A stretch of 64,000 nt of DNA from Globisporangium splendens (lineage: Eukaryota; Oomycota; Peronosporomycetes; Pythiales; Pythiaceae). The position numbers and the translations under genes were made by a program. Under the pieces are notes generated by a model. It did not search any database and was not told the origin of the DNA. It worked only from the letters and a program-made list of their open reading frames with translations. Every line of letters begins with the position of its first letter. Position 1 is the first letter of the stretch. The stretch covers positions 372,001 to 436,000 of the forward strand of contig VFIW01000025.1 of NCBI GenBank assembly GCA_006386115.1, in the 5' to 3' direction. This document shows positions 30,558-43,083 of the stretch, piece after piece.

Positions 30558-33500
30558 ACGCGCGGCTTTGGTCAAAGCGCGCATGTTCGTTCCCCTTCCT
30601 CCTTAATATAACAGTAGATAGAACCGCACAGGAAGAAAGAGAGACAAAGCAAGGCGAGAGAGGCACGCGTCAGTTGCTTCCTAACGAGGAGACGGAATCG
30701 ACGCGAGCAGCTCGGATTGTTTTTTTGTTTTTGTTTCTTGGTAAAAAGGAGTTCTTTTTGACACGACAGCCTTTTTGTTTTTCATTGTTATTTCCATGGT
30801 CACGTTGTAGCGCCGCTTGATTTATTTATCAGTTCCTAATGCGCACGTGCAGACGACAGGCAAGCGACACGTGCGCACGAGCCTAGGAAATGCGTCAATA
30901 GCGCTCAGCATGCTTTCGCTGTGGATGTGAATACAGCGCCACGAAGAATCTATATTTAACAGCGTGTTCTATCGCATGCAATTGCCAGTACGACCCCATC
31001 CATGGCTTCGTGCTGCTGCTTTCTCTGCGTGCGCACAAGACCTGTTATAACATATGCCGCTGAGAGCCACTCGTATCATAAGAGAAAGCGTAGTCAGTCG
31101 CATGCGGCAAACAACGTGATGATGCACCGTAAAAGATTGCAGCACATGCGCATGACTCGTTAAATTCGTTTACCGTTGCAGATCTCATGCGCACTTCCAT
31201 TTTGGATGGATCCTATACAGCGGGAAGAAATAAATCAGCCTTCTGGTGTGGACTACAGTCCGCTCTCGCATATACCGGCCTCGCATGTAAGAGCACTTGG
31301 CCAAGTTTGGACACGAGGCTGCTGTTTCGTTTGGCCAAGAACAATGAAAACGTTCAAGTGCGATCATTTGTGTCTGCGATGCGTTCTTTTAAGAACGTAT
31401 CTTTAACAAGAAATACGCCGTGGAGAACGTGGGAATGCGTGCATCAAGGAATGCGCCGAAATGCTCTTCCGAGAGCATTGCTGGTGCTTCTTTCGCGGGA
31501 AAGCCTCCAACCACGTCACTCTTGGCACACGATGTCATCGACTTGAACCCATGCCACCTTATCTAGAGGCAGAGCTGTCCGCAAAACGACCGCTCTACGT
31601 GCATGCAAACAGCGCTATTTGTCTCCACATTTATCCATCCGAGTGGGTATCATGAGGTGGGTGACACGGAAAATGCGACGAGCACACATGTCTGCCAGCA
31701 CAGAACGAAAGATCTCGGTGTCTTCTCACGTAATCCAGCACAAATCTTGACGACCACCACTCGAATCAGCGCACATTTTCAGCGGCATGGAAAGTGCTTG
31801 AGCACTGTGCACACGTGCGCTTGCTTTGCTATACTGTAGCTCGGAGGATAGATTGATGAACGCGCTGCAGCTCGTCTCGAAATCGACATGTCGAGAGTCG
31901 ATCCAAACTCATGGACTTCAATATCGCAATATATTCTTTTGTACAATATAAAAGTCTATTACAGTCGACTCATTGTAAACGGATATTGCACCAGCCACCG
32001 AGTTACGCAAAATGTATATCCAAGAATAACAGCATGAGGAGGTTCAGTATAGTGGGAAAGCATTCGAACTCGAAATACAAGATCGGTTCTCTATTTCACC
32101 AATTGGTTCACTGAGGTTGGACGTTCAGAGAAAGAAAAAAAACAGAAGCCCACCGCAAAATCCGCGGCGATGATGTCGCTCTCAGCAGCGCTAGAATTCA
32201 GTGGGAGATGTGAACAAAGGAGAAGGAGGGAACAGCAGCGGGCGAAGAGACGAAGGGAGGGATCACAAAGGTTGCACCGCGAGTCCAAAGGGTCCATTCA
32301 CCGAATCCAGATGGCTTGCCAAGAGAGAGCACACACAGCATGCAAGCGAAAGGAGGGTGTGCGCTAAAGAAAAGGAGGGAGGAGATCCGGCACATCAACT
32401 GATTTATTGTACGCATCTATTCTACGAGACTCCCTCGCAGACCTCGAGCCTCGAACGCTTCAAAACGCGGTTCTCTATTTTTCTTTACCATCGTGTCTTT
32501 TTGCGATTGGATACTGTTGAAGATGATAGTTTGTCAACTTTTGACGAAGCCTGGATCCTTGTGTTCAGCAGCGTTTTGACAACTTGAATCTTTTTACTCT
32601 TTAACCATAGGGTGAGCCGCTCTTGAGCTGCCGCATCCATGTGATTGCGGCCTCCCTGGCGAAATGAGCGAGCCGACCAGCCGAAATGACCCGACGACGG
32701 CGACACCCTATCCCGACAAAACCATATAAACACGCGTTTTTCTCCTTCTGCGTCCAGTGCGTGTGGACCTCTGGATCCTCTCAGCACGCCAACGAGCCTC
32801 ACCGAGCATCCTTCCGAATTGGAAAGTCTCAGGGTCTGACGCCCCCTCCATAGAGACACTGGATGCTGCCTTTCGTTGCCGTATCATGTCAACACACCAA
32901 GAGCTCTTTTTTTCTTTTCTTTCGGAAACAGTCGTCGTGATTTACTAAAAACTGATACTCTCGCGTATCCAAAATCAGCCTTTACTCGCATCTCACGACG
33001 TGGTTCATTCGATTACGTTGGTCCTTGATCTCTATTGTAGAAGCAGTCAAAGTTGAGGTTTCTCAAGCATCAAGATATCCGAAACAGCCTTTACACGTGT
33101 TTACACGGTGCGATTTCCTCATTTCGGTCCAGTTGTTGGACTCCGTTCAGCGCATTGCGTTCGCTGCCGCAGCGTATGGCTGTTATTTTCTCAAGTATAC
33201 AAACGTGCCTTCATGCGCGTTTGCACGACAAGGCTACTCATTTAGGCTCGGCTCGATTGCTGATTTCTGCCTAAGCGGATGGCTAGTTCATAGCATGATT
33301 ATATTCAACAATATTCGTCTTGCGTGGGCGTACGAGTGGTTGTTTGGTTCTCTCAACTATGAACTTCAATCATGCGTGTATGTATGGCATATATACAGAA
33401 ACACGCCCATTATGCTAGCTGTCTTCTCTGCAAATCCACGCCAAAACATCTCCAACATTCCCCATCTATCCACGAAAATCTTCCCAAGTCGTATTACTCG

Positions 33501-33645
33501 TGCCTGCATGCTTACACCAACAAAAAATAAACACACAATAGCTTGCACCAAACATAAACATCTATTCGGGAATGGAATGGCCAAGTTAGCGTGGACTCTC
33601 TTCTCATCTATGTACATGGCCACTTGTTCGTCCGGTTTGTTGTCA
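30558..33645. other. Intergenic, no gene seen
   Basis: 3 kb of sequence with only short or antisense frames. The 366-codon plus-strand frame that begins at 33025 owes its length to running antisense through the Cys-His gene. Confidence 0.45.
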
Positions 33646-34248
33646 TTATCTTGTGCCAGTAGCGCCACACAGGAGTTCGTCGTAGTGGGTCGTGCAGTAG
33701 TTCTGCGTGCGCTCGTAGGCAGGTTTGGAGCAATCGGGGATGGCGCAGCGTTTGCCGCCACCATGTGCCCAGCAAAAGCCGTTCGAGACCGAGATCGTGT
33801 CGCAGCGCTCGAAGGAGCAAATGGTGCCGCCACCGTGGGACCAGCACACACCCTTGGACTTGGCGCGGTTGTCGCAGTCCGAGACCTTGCACTTGACCGA
33901 GCCGCCATGGCGCCAACACCGCTTGGCGTGCTTGGCGCGGCTCATGCAGCCGTCCACGATGCAGAACTTGCTGCCTTTCTTCACGGCGTTGGCGTCGGCG
34001 ATGGCGGTCGAGGACGCCGTGGGCGACACACCTCGCGCATGGGACGCTGTCGGCCGCGTGCGCTTGCGCTTGATGATTCTCGCTGTGGGCACGACGGGCG
34101 CCTGGAACGAGTCCGAGTCTTCTGAGCTCGAGGACGACAGGATGAACGAGAGCGCGCTCTTGTTGCTGGAGAATGCGAACGCTGTGGGTGATGCCGTTGA
34201 GGTCGTCACGACGCTGTTCGGATGGTAGTACGCGTTCTCGTCGTTCAT
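33646..34248 (-). CDS. Cys-His repeat (WRKY19-like zinc finger) nuclear protein, copy 1
   Basis: 200 residues. Ser/Thr-rich N-terminus, a basic cluster RIIKRKRTRP that could be a nuclear signal, then four tandem C-x4-C-x8/9-C-x2-H units: CIVDGCMSRAKHAKRCWRHG, CKVSDCDNRAKSKGVCWSHG, CSFERCDTISVSNGFCWAHG and CAIPDCSKPAYERTQNYCTTH. This repeat type is widespread in oomycetes, often annotated WRKY19-like, with unknown function; DNA or RNA binding is inference. Copy 2 (37465-38088) differs by two bases over about 550. The last residues (CGATGTR) lie outside the duplicated unit, so the two copies end differently. Confidence 0.85.
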   Translation of the reverse strand: MNDENAYYHPNSVVTTSTASPTAFAFSSNKSALSFILSSSSSEDSDSFQAPVVPTARIIKRKRTRPTASHARGVSPTASSTAIADANAVKKGSKFCIVDGCMSRAKHAKRCWRHGGSVKCKVSDCDNRAKSKGVCWSHGGGTICSFERCDTISVSNGFCWAHGGGKRCAIPDCSKPAYERTQNYCTTHYDELLCGATGTR

Positions 34249-36656
34249 AGCTGTCCGTAGCTGCTGTGTGTGTTTGTGTGTGTGTGTGTGTGGTTGGGTG
34301 GATACCTGTAGGTATAGCTGTGTTGTCTGTGTACTTGGGAGTAAAAGTGGAAGTGAGCTGATGCGTGATGTCCTTGCTGAGAGAGTGAGAGAACGAGAAG
34401 ACTGTCGAAAGGGAACGATGGTGTGCGTCGCACCGACACGATAATCAGGATTGCACCGAAAGAGCGACTTGTGCGTGCTGTCTCTGTAGGTGGGTGCCAG
34501 CTGCAGGGCAGTGGGTGCGTATAGGACGCCAGCGAAGGACGGACTGAGACTTGTGGAGGGAGAAAGCCTAGACAGGTTCGAAAAGGAGAGGAGGGATCAT
34601 GTGCGTGGGTTATGCTCTTCCGCCCGTGGGACAATGGATCGAGAGAGCGGTGGTGGTGACGTACAGCGTTCGTTCAGTTGCGGTAGACGCCCATGATGAG
34701 AAACGGAGCGTATACAGAAACGAGCAGCAAAAAAGGAGAGCAGGGACGCAGGATGTGTGGTCAGAATGAGAGACCTCTCTAAATGGAATATACTTGGTCT
34801 CTTTGTATAGCCATCATTGATGCATTGTAAAACGGTGTGCATAACAAGTTTATAAAGGGTTTTCGATATCTGATCTTTTCGTTCTGCTGTGAGACGCTCT
34901 ATTTTTCTGGATGTTTCCGGTGGCTTGTTTATGTGCACGATTGCTTGCCATGGACTTGGGTTCAACTAAATCTCGAGCGCGCCACCCCGAATGTTTTGAG
35001 TCCACCTCTGAAAATGACTTAGAGAACACAGTTTATGCAAAGCCTATACAACAAAGGTCCACCCTATAGAGCCTCATTACATTATAAAGAGGTCTTGCAC
35101 AGGATTGCCTGAACTCTAGAACTCTAGAACTCTAGTATCTCTTCGTATCCGACTCCAAACGGTATGCGAGCGAGTCTCATCATTGCTTTTTCTGCTTTTG
35201 CCGCGTGTGTCCGTGTGCAAAAGAAATGGGATAAAGGCAGCAAAATAAGCAAACAAAGTGGGGATAAAGACAGAGTCTATCGCGTGCGATGGGGATCGAG
35301 ATCAAATCGCTTGGGCTCTGCGCCATGACGCATGTGCTTACTTATCACCGGAGGATCTGGTTGTTGTCTTGACGAGGCACACATATTAATAGCGTTACAA
35401 CAGACAAAAATAAAAACGACGAGGCAACATGTATTGCACATCCACAGTTAAGTACAAAGAGGGTCTCAATATGTTGCGTCATCCTTGCTCTTTATGGCCC
35501 AATCTTGCTGATCAAGGTCCAAAACCAAAACCCCGAGAGTTCGATATTTCTGTTTCGAGTTTTGTCATTAGAGCAGTATTTGGCGTGCTGCATTGCTGAT
35601 ATGTTGACTTGACCTGCGGTTGACTCCATAGCCACGGAAATGCACAGCACGCATGCAACGCATACAAGTAGAGAGAGATCGTTGAAGCGCCTCTTGTTTC
35701 GCCTGTCGTCTTTTACTTTCTCGTGTTCTGTCTTTTTCGTTGTGCAGCGATCATACTGTATGGTGAAATGACGCCACGTCGGATTGAGTGCTTCGTCATT
35801 ATGTGTGTACGTGCGATAACTCCATTTATAGACCAACGCCTGGCGATGAGATAAGAAATCAAAGCGAGACGGAGTGGATAGCCCCGCTGCGGGCGATTGC
35901 AGACCTCAAGAAGCACGCACCTTCGGTTCGCCTCACTCCAAAAACACGTACTTCAAGGTACTTATTTATGAAATGTGCCTTTATTATGCGCCAGCGGAGG
36001 CGTTCCTTTCTTCGCATATGTCTTACTTAACACTCTGCGCGTGCATGCTGTCCACACGCCTCACAGCCAGTGTGTAACGCGTGCATCTGGCGCCACGTGG
36101 CGAGCGGACAACGCTTGCACATGAGCAGCGCTCTCGGGTGCTATTTATTACTTCAGTATTCACTTTATGAGTGTTTCTGTACAAGTCAACTACGAGAAGA
36201 GAATCAGATGCATAAATACAATGAGCATAGAGTACTCAAGTGTGAGCAATACAAGTTAGGAAAAAATGTGTTGAAGTGAGTGGTGAAGGTGACTCGCACG
36301 TGTTGTCATCTACACCGAGACTGCCCGACTTTTGCTGCAGTGTGCAATACGATGTCGACTGCTGTACAGTAGAACCGGAAGGACACTTTAAAAGAGAAAG
36401 TATGAAATCAAAACAGACACATTGTTGATGTCTGCACAAAATACCACAAAAGGAAAGCTGTGGGCTGCTTGCTTGTTAGAAACGGCAGGAGAACAGTTTT
36501 TTGTCTCCAAAATTATACACACTTTTTCTTCCCGCAGTTTCACGATTCGACTCTCACAGCTAGAAAAAAATACAATTGCACAATTGTCTGGAATTGCTCC
36601 AACATGGTGAGAAAAAGAGACTGTAACTATTTATTGGTCCGGAAACGGAGAGAGTG
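34249..36656. other. Promoter side and diverged spacer of unit 1
   Basis: A (TG)n microsatellite at about 34261-34293 lies just before the gene on its 5' side; unit 2 has a shorter one. The rest aligns loosely to 38089-40373 and shows no gene. Three tandem ACTCTAGA units occur near 35117. Confidence 0.5.
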
Positions 36657-37235
36657 CTTGGTCGGATTGTAAGGGTGTGTCTCCCATTCTGCACCGCACT
36701 CTGAGCTTTGCATCTTGCGCGAGGACTGGATTTGTGGCTTGTGTTCAGACACGGTGCTGGCACTTCGTTCGTGTTCTTTTGTGGGACGATCGCAGGTTAC
36801 TGAATGCCTTCTTCTGATGTGCTTCTGTTAGTGATGAACACCAGAAGATCACCTCTGTACACACACACGTAAGTATGTGACGACGCCATTATGTGGGTAC
36901 CATGATCGGACTCCTGCAGCTAAAGATAAAAGATAAAATCGTCACAATTGCACAATGCTCCCATTTATAATTTGTTGACATTGTTGAGAACGTACGTTTG
37001 ACGAAAATGGGATCGGTGCGTCATGCAAAAACGGGAACAACCTTGGTCGGATTGTAAGGGTGCCACCTATTCAGTCCTACACTCGTGGCTGTTGTTGGTG
37101 CACAATCGAAAGAGATTTGTGGAGTGCGTTCAGATCGTAGCCCGTCACATAGTTGTTACTCGGCAGCTCGCATCTTGTATTTGAGACGATCGATCGCACG
37201 GCAGTAAATGTGTTTTTCGCGACCTTTTCCTATGT
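36657..37235. repeat. Conserved non-coding block, unit 1
   Basis: About 580 bp, roughly 97% like 40374-40957, with no shared open frame. GGTCGGATTGTAAGGGTG occurs twice inside (about 36660 and 37045), each time followed by related sequence, so the block has an internal duplication. Nothing else recognised. Confidence 0.6.
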
Positions 37236-37464
37236 CTTGTGAAAGAAAGAAAAATCTAAATACTTACTGATTTTTCATGGATGAGTCAGCGCTCGACTAA
37301 ATATCGACACCGTTTAAAACTGCGACAGGTTGATGAAAAATCAATTAATTGCTTATCTATGACTCCCAGTTGGAACAGTGCCCAAAGTACTGATATCAAA
37401 ATCCAGACCGTCAACATTTGTATCTGATGCACACCAAAAATTGTGCTGTTTGTCTGTCGTTCAT

Positions 37465-38088
37465 TCACCACACTGAAACGCAATTTCTATCCACTTTCGG
37501 CTGCAAACACAGGAGTTCGTCGTAGTGGGTCGTGCAGTAGTTCTGCGTGCGCTCGTAGGCAGGTTTGGAGCAATCGGGGATGGCGCAGCGTTTGCCGCCA
37601 CCATGTGCCCAGCAAAAGCCGTTCGAGACCGAGATCGTGTCGCAGCGCTCGAAGGAGCAAATGGTGCCGCCACCGTGGGACCAGCACACACCCTTGGACT
37701 TGGCGCGGTTGTCGCAGTCCGAGACCTTGCACTTGACCGAGCCGCCATGGCGCCAACACCGCTTGGCGTGCTTGGCGCGGCTCATGCAGCCGTCCACGAT
37801 GCAGAACTTGCTGCCTTTCTTCACGGCGTTGGCGTCGGCGATGGCGGCCGAGGACGCCGTGGGAGACACACCTCGCGCATGGGACGCTGTCGGCCGCGTG
37901 CGCTTGCGCTTGATGATTCTCGCTGTGGGCACGACGGGCGCCTGGAACGAGTCCGAGTCTTCTGAGCTCGAGGACGACAGGATGAACGAGAGCGCGCTCT
38001 TGTTGCTGGAGAATGCGAACGCTGTGGGTGATGCCGTTGAGGTCGTCACGACGCTGTTCGGATGGTAGTACGCGTTCTCGTCGTTCAT
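37465..38088 (-). CDS. Cys-His repeat (WRKY19-like zinc finger) nuclear protein, copy 2
   Basis: 207 residues, the same as copy 1 except one Thr to Ala change (TASSAAIAD) and a different C-terminus (LQPKVDRNCVSVW), because the duplication junction at 37507 falls after the last zinc-binding unit. All four C-x4-C...C-x2-H units are intact. The 5' flank, including the TG microsatellite, is duplicated too, so it is probably expressed like copy 1. Confidence 0.85.
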   Translation of the reverse strand: MNDENAYYHPNSVVTTSTASPTAFAFSSNKSALSFILSSSSSEDSDSFQAPVVPTARIIKRKRTRPTASHARGVSPTASSAAIADANAVKKGSKFCIVDGCMSRAKHAKRCWRHGGSVKCKVSDCDNRAKSKGVCWSHGGGTICSFERCDTISVSNGFCWAHGGGKRCAIPDCSKPAYERTQNYCTTHYDELLCLQPKVDRNCVSVW

Positions 38089-40373
38089 AGCTGTCCGTAG
38101 CTGCTGTGTGTGTTTGTGTGTGTGTGTGGTTGGGTGGATACCTGTAGGTATAGCTGTGTTGTCTGTGTACTTGGGAGTAAAAGTGGAAGTGAGCTGATGC
38201 GTGATGTCCTTGCTGAGAGAGTGAGAGAACGAGAAGACTGTCGAAAGGGAACGATGGTGTGCGTCGCACCGACACGATAATCAGGATTGCACCGAAAGAG
38301 CGACTTGTGCGTGCTGTCTCTGTAGGTGGGTGCCAGCTGCAGGGCAGTGGGTGCGTATAGGACGCCAGCGAAGGACGGACTGAGACTTGTGGAGGGAGAA
38401 AGCCTATGCTGCTGGCGACAGTTTGAGGTTCGGTAAAGGAGACAAAGGATCAAGGTGACAAAGTGTTCGTTTGGTTGCGGTGAGATCGCCAGAGACCACC
38501 GGTGCACAATGGAGACACCGCGTTGACTCAGTATCGTCGGCAAAAGGTGAGAAGCGGAGCGTATACAGAACCGAGCAGCAGGATGACGGAGGGAGCGAAA
38601 GGAGAGCAGGAGCGCCGAGTGTGTGGCCCACAATGTGTGGGTGACAACCTCTGTGATCTGAGTGCATCGTCACTTTGTATAGCCGTTTGTAAGCACATAG
38701 CAAGCCCACAGAGGTTTTGAAGCTTTGGAGCGTTTCGTTGTGCTGAAACTCTCTATTTTTCTTCTGGATGTTTTCGGTGGCTTGTTTATGTACACGATTG
38801 CTTGCCATCGACTTGGGTTCAACAAAATCTCAACTGCACCACCCGAATATTGCGACCAATACCTCTGAAAATAGCTATAGAACACACTGATTTGTTCGAG
38901 GAGGGTTCGACCTCTTTATAATTTCAGAAAGTGTGTTTGTTTGTCTGTCTGGACTTGCAGCTTGATGGGTGAGTGCCGAGTTTGTGTGTGAAGAATGGGA
39001 CAAAGACCACAAATGCATGAAGCAAGTGGGGATGCAGACAGAGTCTATCGCGTGCGATGGGGATCACAATCGAATCTGCGCCATGGGTCATGCAGTTATT
39101 ATATCACAGGAGGATCTGGTTGTCTTGACGAGTCGTCAAGAGTGTTGCGGCAGATAGACAAACGACGTGTCTACATGTATTGCACATCCGCAAATTACCG
39201 AGTGAGTCCCCACATCTTGCGGCATCCTTGCTCATTATGCATTATGACCCAATCTTGCCAACGTGGACATAACCCAAGCACAGTCTTTTCAAGTTGGACA
39301 AAATCAGATCCCCACGAGTTCTATTTTTTGGTCGGACTGCTGTAGCTTGTTTGACCACTCGTATTGCTGCTAGTCTGCAAACGTTGGCATTACCTGTGGT
39401 TGACTCCATAGCCACAGAAATGCACAACACGCATGCCAACGTATACAAACACAGAGAGTGACAAGTAGTTGAAGCGCCTCTTGTTTGCGCACGTCGTCTT
39501 TCACACCGCATCAGACCAAGCGCGTCGTCAGTACTGTTTGTGATAAATACTCAGATCCACGCCTGACATTGAGATCAGAAATCAACGCGAGACAGAGTGG
39601 ATAGTCCCGCAGCAGGCGATTGCTAGCCTCAAAAACCACGCTTTCGGTTCAAAATGCAAAGATACTGTACAAAAATCTGCCTCTGTGTGCGTCCAGAGGA
39701 AGTTCCCCTTTCTTTGTGATGTGTCTTAACATTATGCACGTGCCTGTTGCCCGCACAGCCAGTGTGTAATGCGTGCGTATGGCGAGCAGACAACGCTTGC
39801 ACATGAGCAGCGTTCTCTGCTGCTGTTCGATGTTCACTTTACGAGAGTTTCTGGATGAATCAACCAACAGACGCTAACCAAACGCATCACAAAGACAAGA
39901 GCACCGAGTACTCTATCATATCCGATACTGCACAAGCGACACGAAGAAGGGAAAGTGCGTTCAAGTGAGTGCCGAAAACGACTTGCACATGTTCTCAAGT
40001 GCACCGAGAGACTGACTGACTTTTGCTGCAGTATGCCTCGCGATCTCGGCTGTTGGTCAGTAGAATCAGAAGGACATTTGAAAACGAAAATATGGAATCA
40101 ATGCAGACGCATTGCCCGTGTCTGTACTGAATAGAAATGGTAGTTATATACGAGGTTGCTTGCTTCTTACGAACTGGTCTCTCTCGAAGAGTGCACAGCA
40201 TTCACTTTTCTTCCCGCAATTTCACCGTCGGACTATCGCAGCTAGAAAAACTCACAATCGAACAATCAATTATACGATTCGACTCTCACAGCTAGAAAAA
40301 AAGTACAATTGCACAATTGTCTGGAATTGCTCTAACATGGTGAGAAAAAGAGACTGTAACTATTAAGTGGTCC
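38089..40373. other. Promoter side and diverged spacer of unit 2
   Basis: Counterpart of 34249-36656, with many indels. No gene seen. Confidence 0.45.
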
Positions 40374-40957
40374 GGAAATGGTCGGATTGTAAGGGTGTGT
40401 CTCCCATTCTGCACCGCACTCTGAGCTTTGCATCTTGCGCGAGGACAGGATTTGTGGCTTGCGTTCAGACACGGTGCTGGCACTTCCTTCGTGTTCTTTT
40501 GTGGGACGATCACAGGTTACTGAATGCCTTCTTCTGATGTACTTCTCTTAGTGATGAACACCAGAAGATCACCTCTGTATATACACGTAAGTATGTGACG
40601 ACGCCATTATGTGGGTACCATGATCGGACTCCTGCAGCTAGAGATAAAAGATAAAATCGTCACAATTGCACAATGCTCCCATTTGTAATTTGTTGAGATT
40701 GTTGAGAACGTGCGTTTGGCGAAAATGGGATCGGTGCGTCATGCAAAAACGGGAACAACCTTGGTCGGATTGTAAGGGTGCCACCTATTCAGTCCTACAC
40801 TCGTGGCTGTTGTTGGTGCACAATCGAAAGAGATTCGTGGAGTGCGTTCAGGTCGTAGCCCGTCACATAGTTATTGCTCGGCAGCTCGTATCTTGTACTT
40901 GAGACGATCGATCGCACGGCAGTAAATGTGTTTTTCGTGATCTTTTCCTACGTGGTG
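40374..40957. repeat. Conserved non-coding block, unit 2
   Basis: Counterpart of 36657-37235, including both internal GGTCGGATTGTAAGGGTG copies. Homology ends near 40957. Confidence 0.6.
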
Positions 40958-43083
40958 GAAAAATCCTGTTCAAATAGTATCGGCTGAAATATTTGAGATA
41001 TTATCAGTCTGAAGCACTTGAGAATATTTCTGTCCGTCGAAATAATTCAACCGCGTCAGATCGACAAGCGACAGTCAACATAAAAGGCGATTGGCGTGCA
41101 GTCGTACCGAACGAAACCACAGTATTTGGACACAACCTCTTCGTGGACAAGGGTCACTTTGAGAATCTACCTGGAAATCGAGTTGTTCCCCGCGATGGTC
41201 CCATCGTCGACGACGTCAAAAGATGGTAGCGTTGCACGGCATGCGTACACTGATCTACGAGTACATTCTCACGCACTTGCCCTATCAAGGCGTCATTGGT
41301 GACGTTGCGAACTTGACTAATGCAATGAGGAATTGGAGGTCGAAACTCTGCAGCATCGAGTCGAGTGGCGCTTAGATGCCGAGCGAACCTCCGAGTGCCG
41401 CGATTCGGAGTCATGCAGATGTGGAATGGAAAACTGTATTTTATGAAAATAAGCTAGCGTGCAAACGCATATGTAGCTATTAAATACGATCGATTTACAA
41501 ATTACACTCTATTGACAAAACGAGATTATATACACTGGGCTCGCTCGTGTGCTGTGCATGAGGGTGCATCCGCATGCACCGAGGCGTTGCTCGATTCCTG
41601 TGTATGCTGTGTCTTCCACACATACCCTCCTGCAGCTCTCAATAATTTAGTTTGGTGTTGTTTTGCTTTCGACGATGATAGACTAAAACTTGTTGACTGA
41701 AAAGACTTGTGCATTTACCGATCGTTTCCGAATACACAGAGTTGTTGGCGTCACCTACTGCCATATTCAATACCTCGCGAGTACCAGCAAGCAACAGTCG
41801 ACATGCTGGGCTTCGCAGCTCATTACATATACCCCTTCAGGTGATCAGAAAATGCATTGAGACTTTTGCTCGACTGGGACCTCATTTTCTCCAAGTGAAC
41901 TGCAGCGGCATCGTGAGAAGTCTACTGGCGCTTAACTGACTTGACACCACTCCTGTCTTGAGAGAAAACGAGTTTCTGTTAGATTTTGTAGCCACCTCGG
42001 CCCAAACATCTGCTCGGCGTCTCTAATTGGCATTTGGCTAGATGCCACGCGTGTACTCATTCCAGACGTCCATTACTCTGACTTGCTAACTCAGGGTGGC
42101 CACACGATCTGTGAGCGCCACCACCTTCTCGGATGCTATCGTGGGCAATGCCGTCAGTTTGCACAGATCAATTACTGCCTTTTTGTGTGCCTCGACTCCC
42201 TCAACCTAAACCCTTAGACAGGTGAGAAACTCAGCTGCAGCAATAACTTAAAAGGGACTAACGCGAAAGTTGGATGCTTTTTGGACTTTGAGGAGATGGC
42301 TCTGGCCAGCGAAGAACGGACCGAAGAAAAAGGTTGTGCACAGGTGAGAGAGAATGCGTTGGAGCTCTTTTCCGTCACGGCGACGTCGAGATCTCGATTT
42401 GGCGCTGAATGATTTGTTGTGTCCAGGAGTGTAACCCAGTTATAATGTGGGGCCACACCGAACATGTTTTCAGAAATGGAGTCCGTGAGGACATCTCGTG
42501 TGTGTTGCTGCGCCTCTTTGACAGTGGTGGTGTGCTTGTGCTCCTTTGCCCGTCCACCGAGAAAAACGGGATGCTGCAATCTATAGATCCGGACGCAACG
42601 CTGTACTTCAATAGCAACTCTTGTTTTTATATTCGCGTCCCTCGCATCCAGATGCTGACGATAAAGAAAAGAAATGAGTGGCACTCGTCCATTCGACCAA
42701 CGGATCGTCGGCAAACTGACTTTCTGGTTCCTCGAGGCTACTGACCGAGTTTACATTCCCACTTGGCAGCATGCAACTTGCATCGTCCGGATAAAACGCT
42801 TTCTCTAATGTTGCAGTGCAAAGACTCTGTCAGTAGCTATGTCCTCCTCTCCCCTTCCGTAAAAGCAACCTGCCAGCTGGTTTCGCCGCACACTTCAATA
42901 AAAACGCTCCTTTTCCTTACAAAAAATGACAACATCCATATGAGAAACAGCCCTCTCCATATCCCGCGCGCTCTTCCACCATCCTCTCCCATCAAAAAGC
43001 ACGAGCCATACACACACACGCGGTCATTTCCACATAACCCCGCGTCGTCAGGAGCGAATTATATATATATAAATAAAGCCACC
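40958..43083. other. Intergenic, no gene seen
   Basis: 2.1 kb with short frames only. The frame at 40993-41229 has no recognised family. The right edge is the leader of the PH-PGAM5 gene, with a (TA)n run at about 43060. Confidence 0.4.

Larger units (their letters stand above)
33667..40957. repeat. Direct tandem duplication, unit about 3.6-3.8 kb
   Basis: Unit 1 runs from 33667 to about 37235 and unit 2 from 37507 to about 40957, offset 3840 at the gene end and about 3720 at the far end. Both begin with ACACAGGAGTTCG. Divergence is uneven: the gene and its 5' flank (33667-34565) and the far block (36657-37235) are about 97-99% alike, while 34600-36600 has many substitutions and indels by eye. 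Confidence 0.85.

Noticed and set aside
33025..34125. 366-codon plus-strand open frame
   Set aside because: Its second half is antisense to the Cys-His gene and its first half has no protein-like features.
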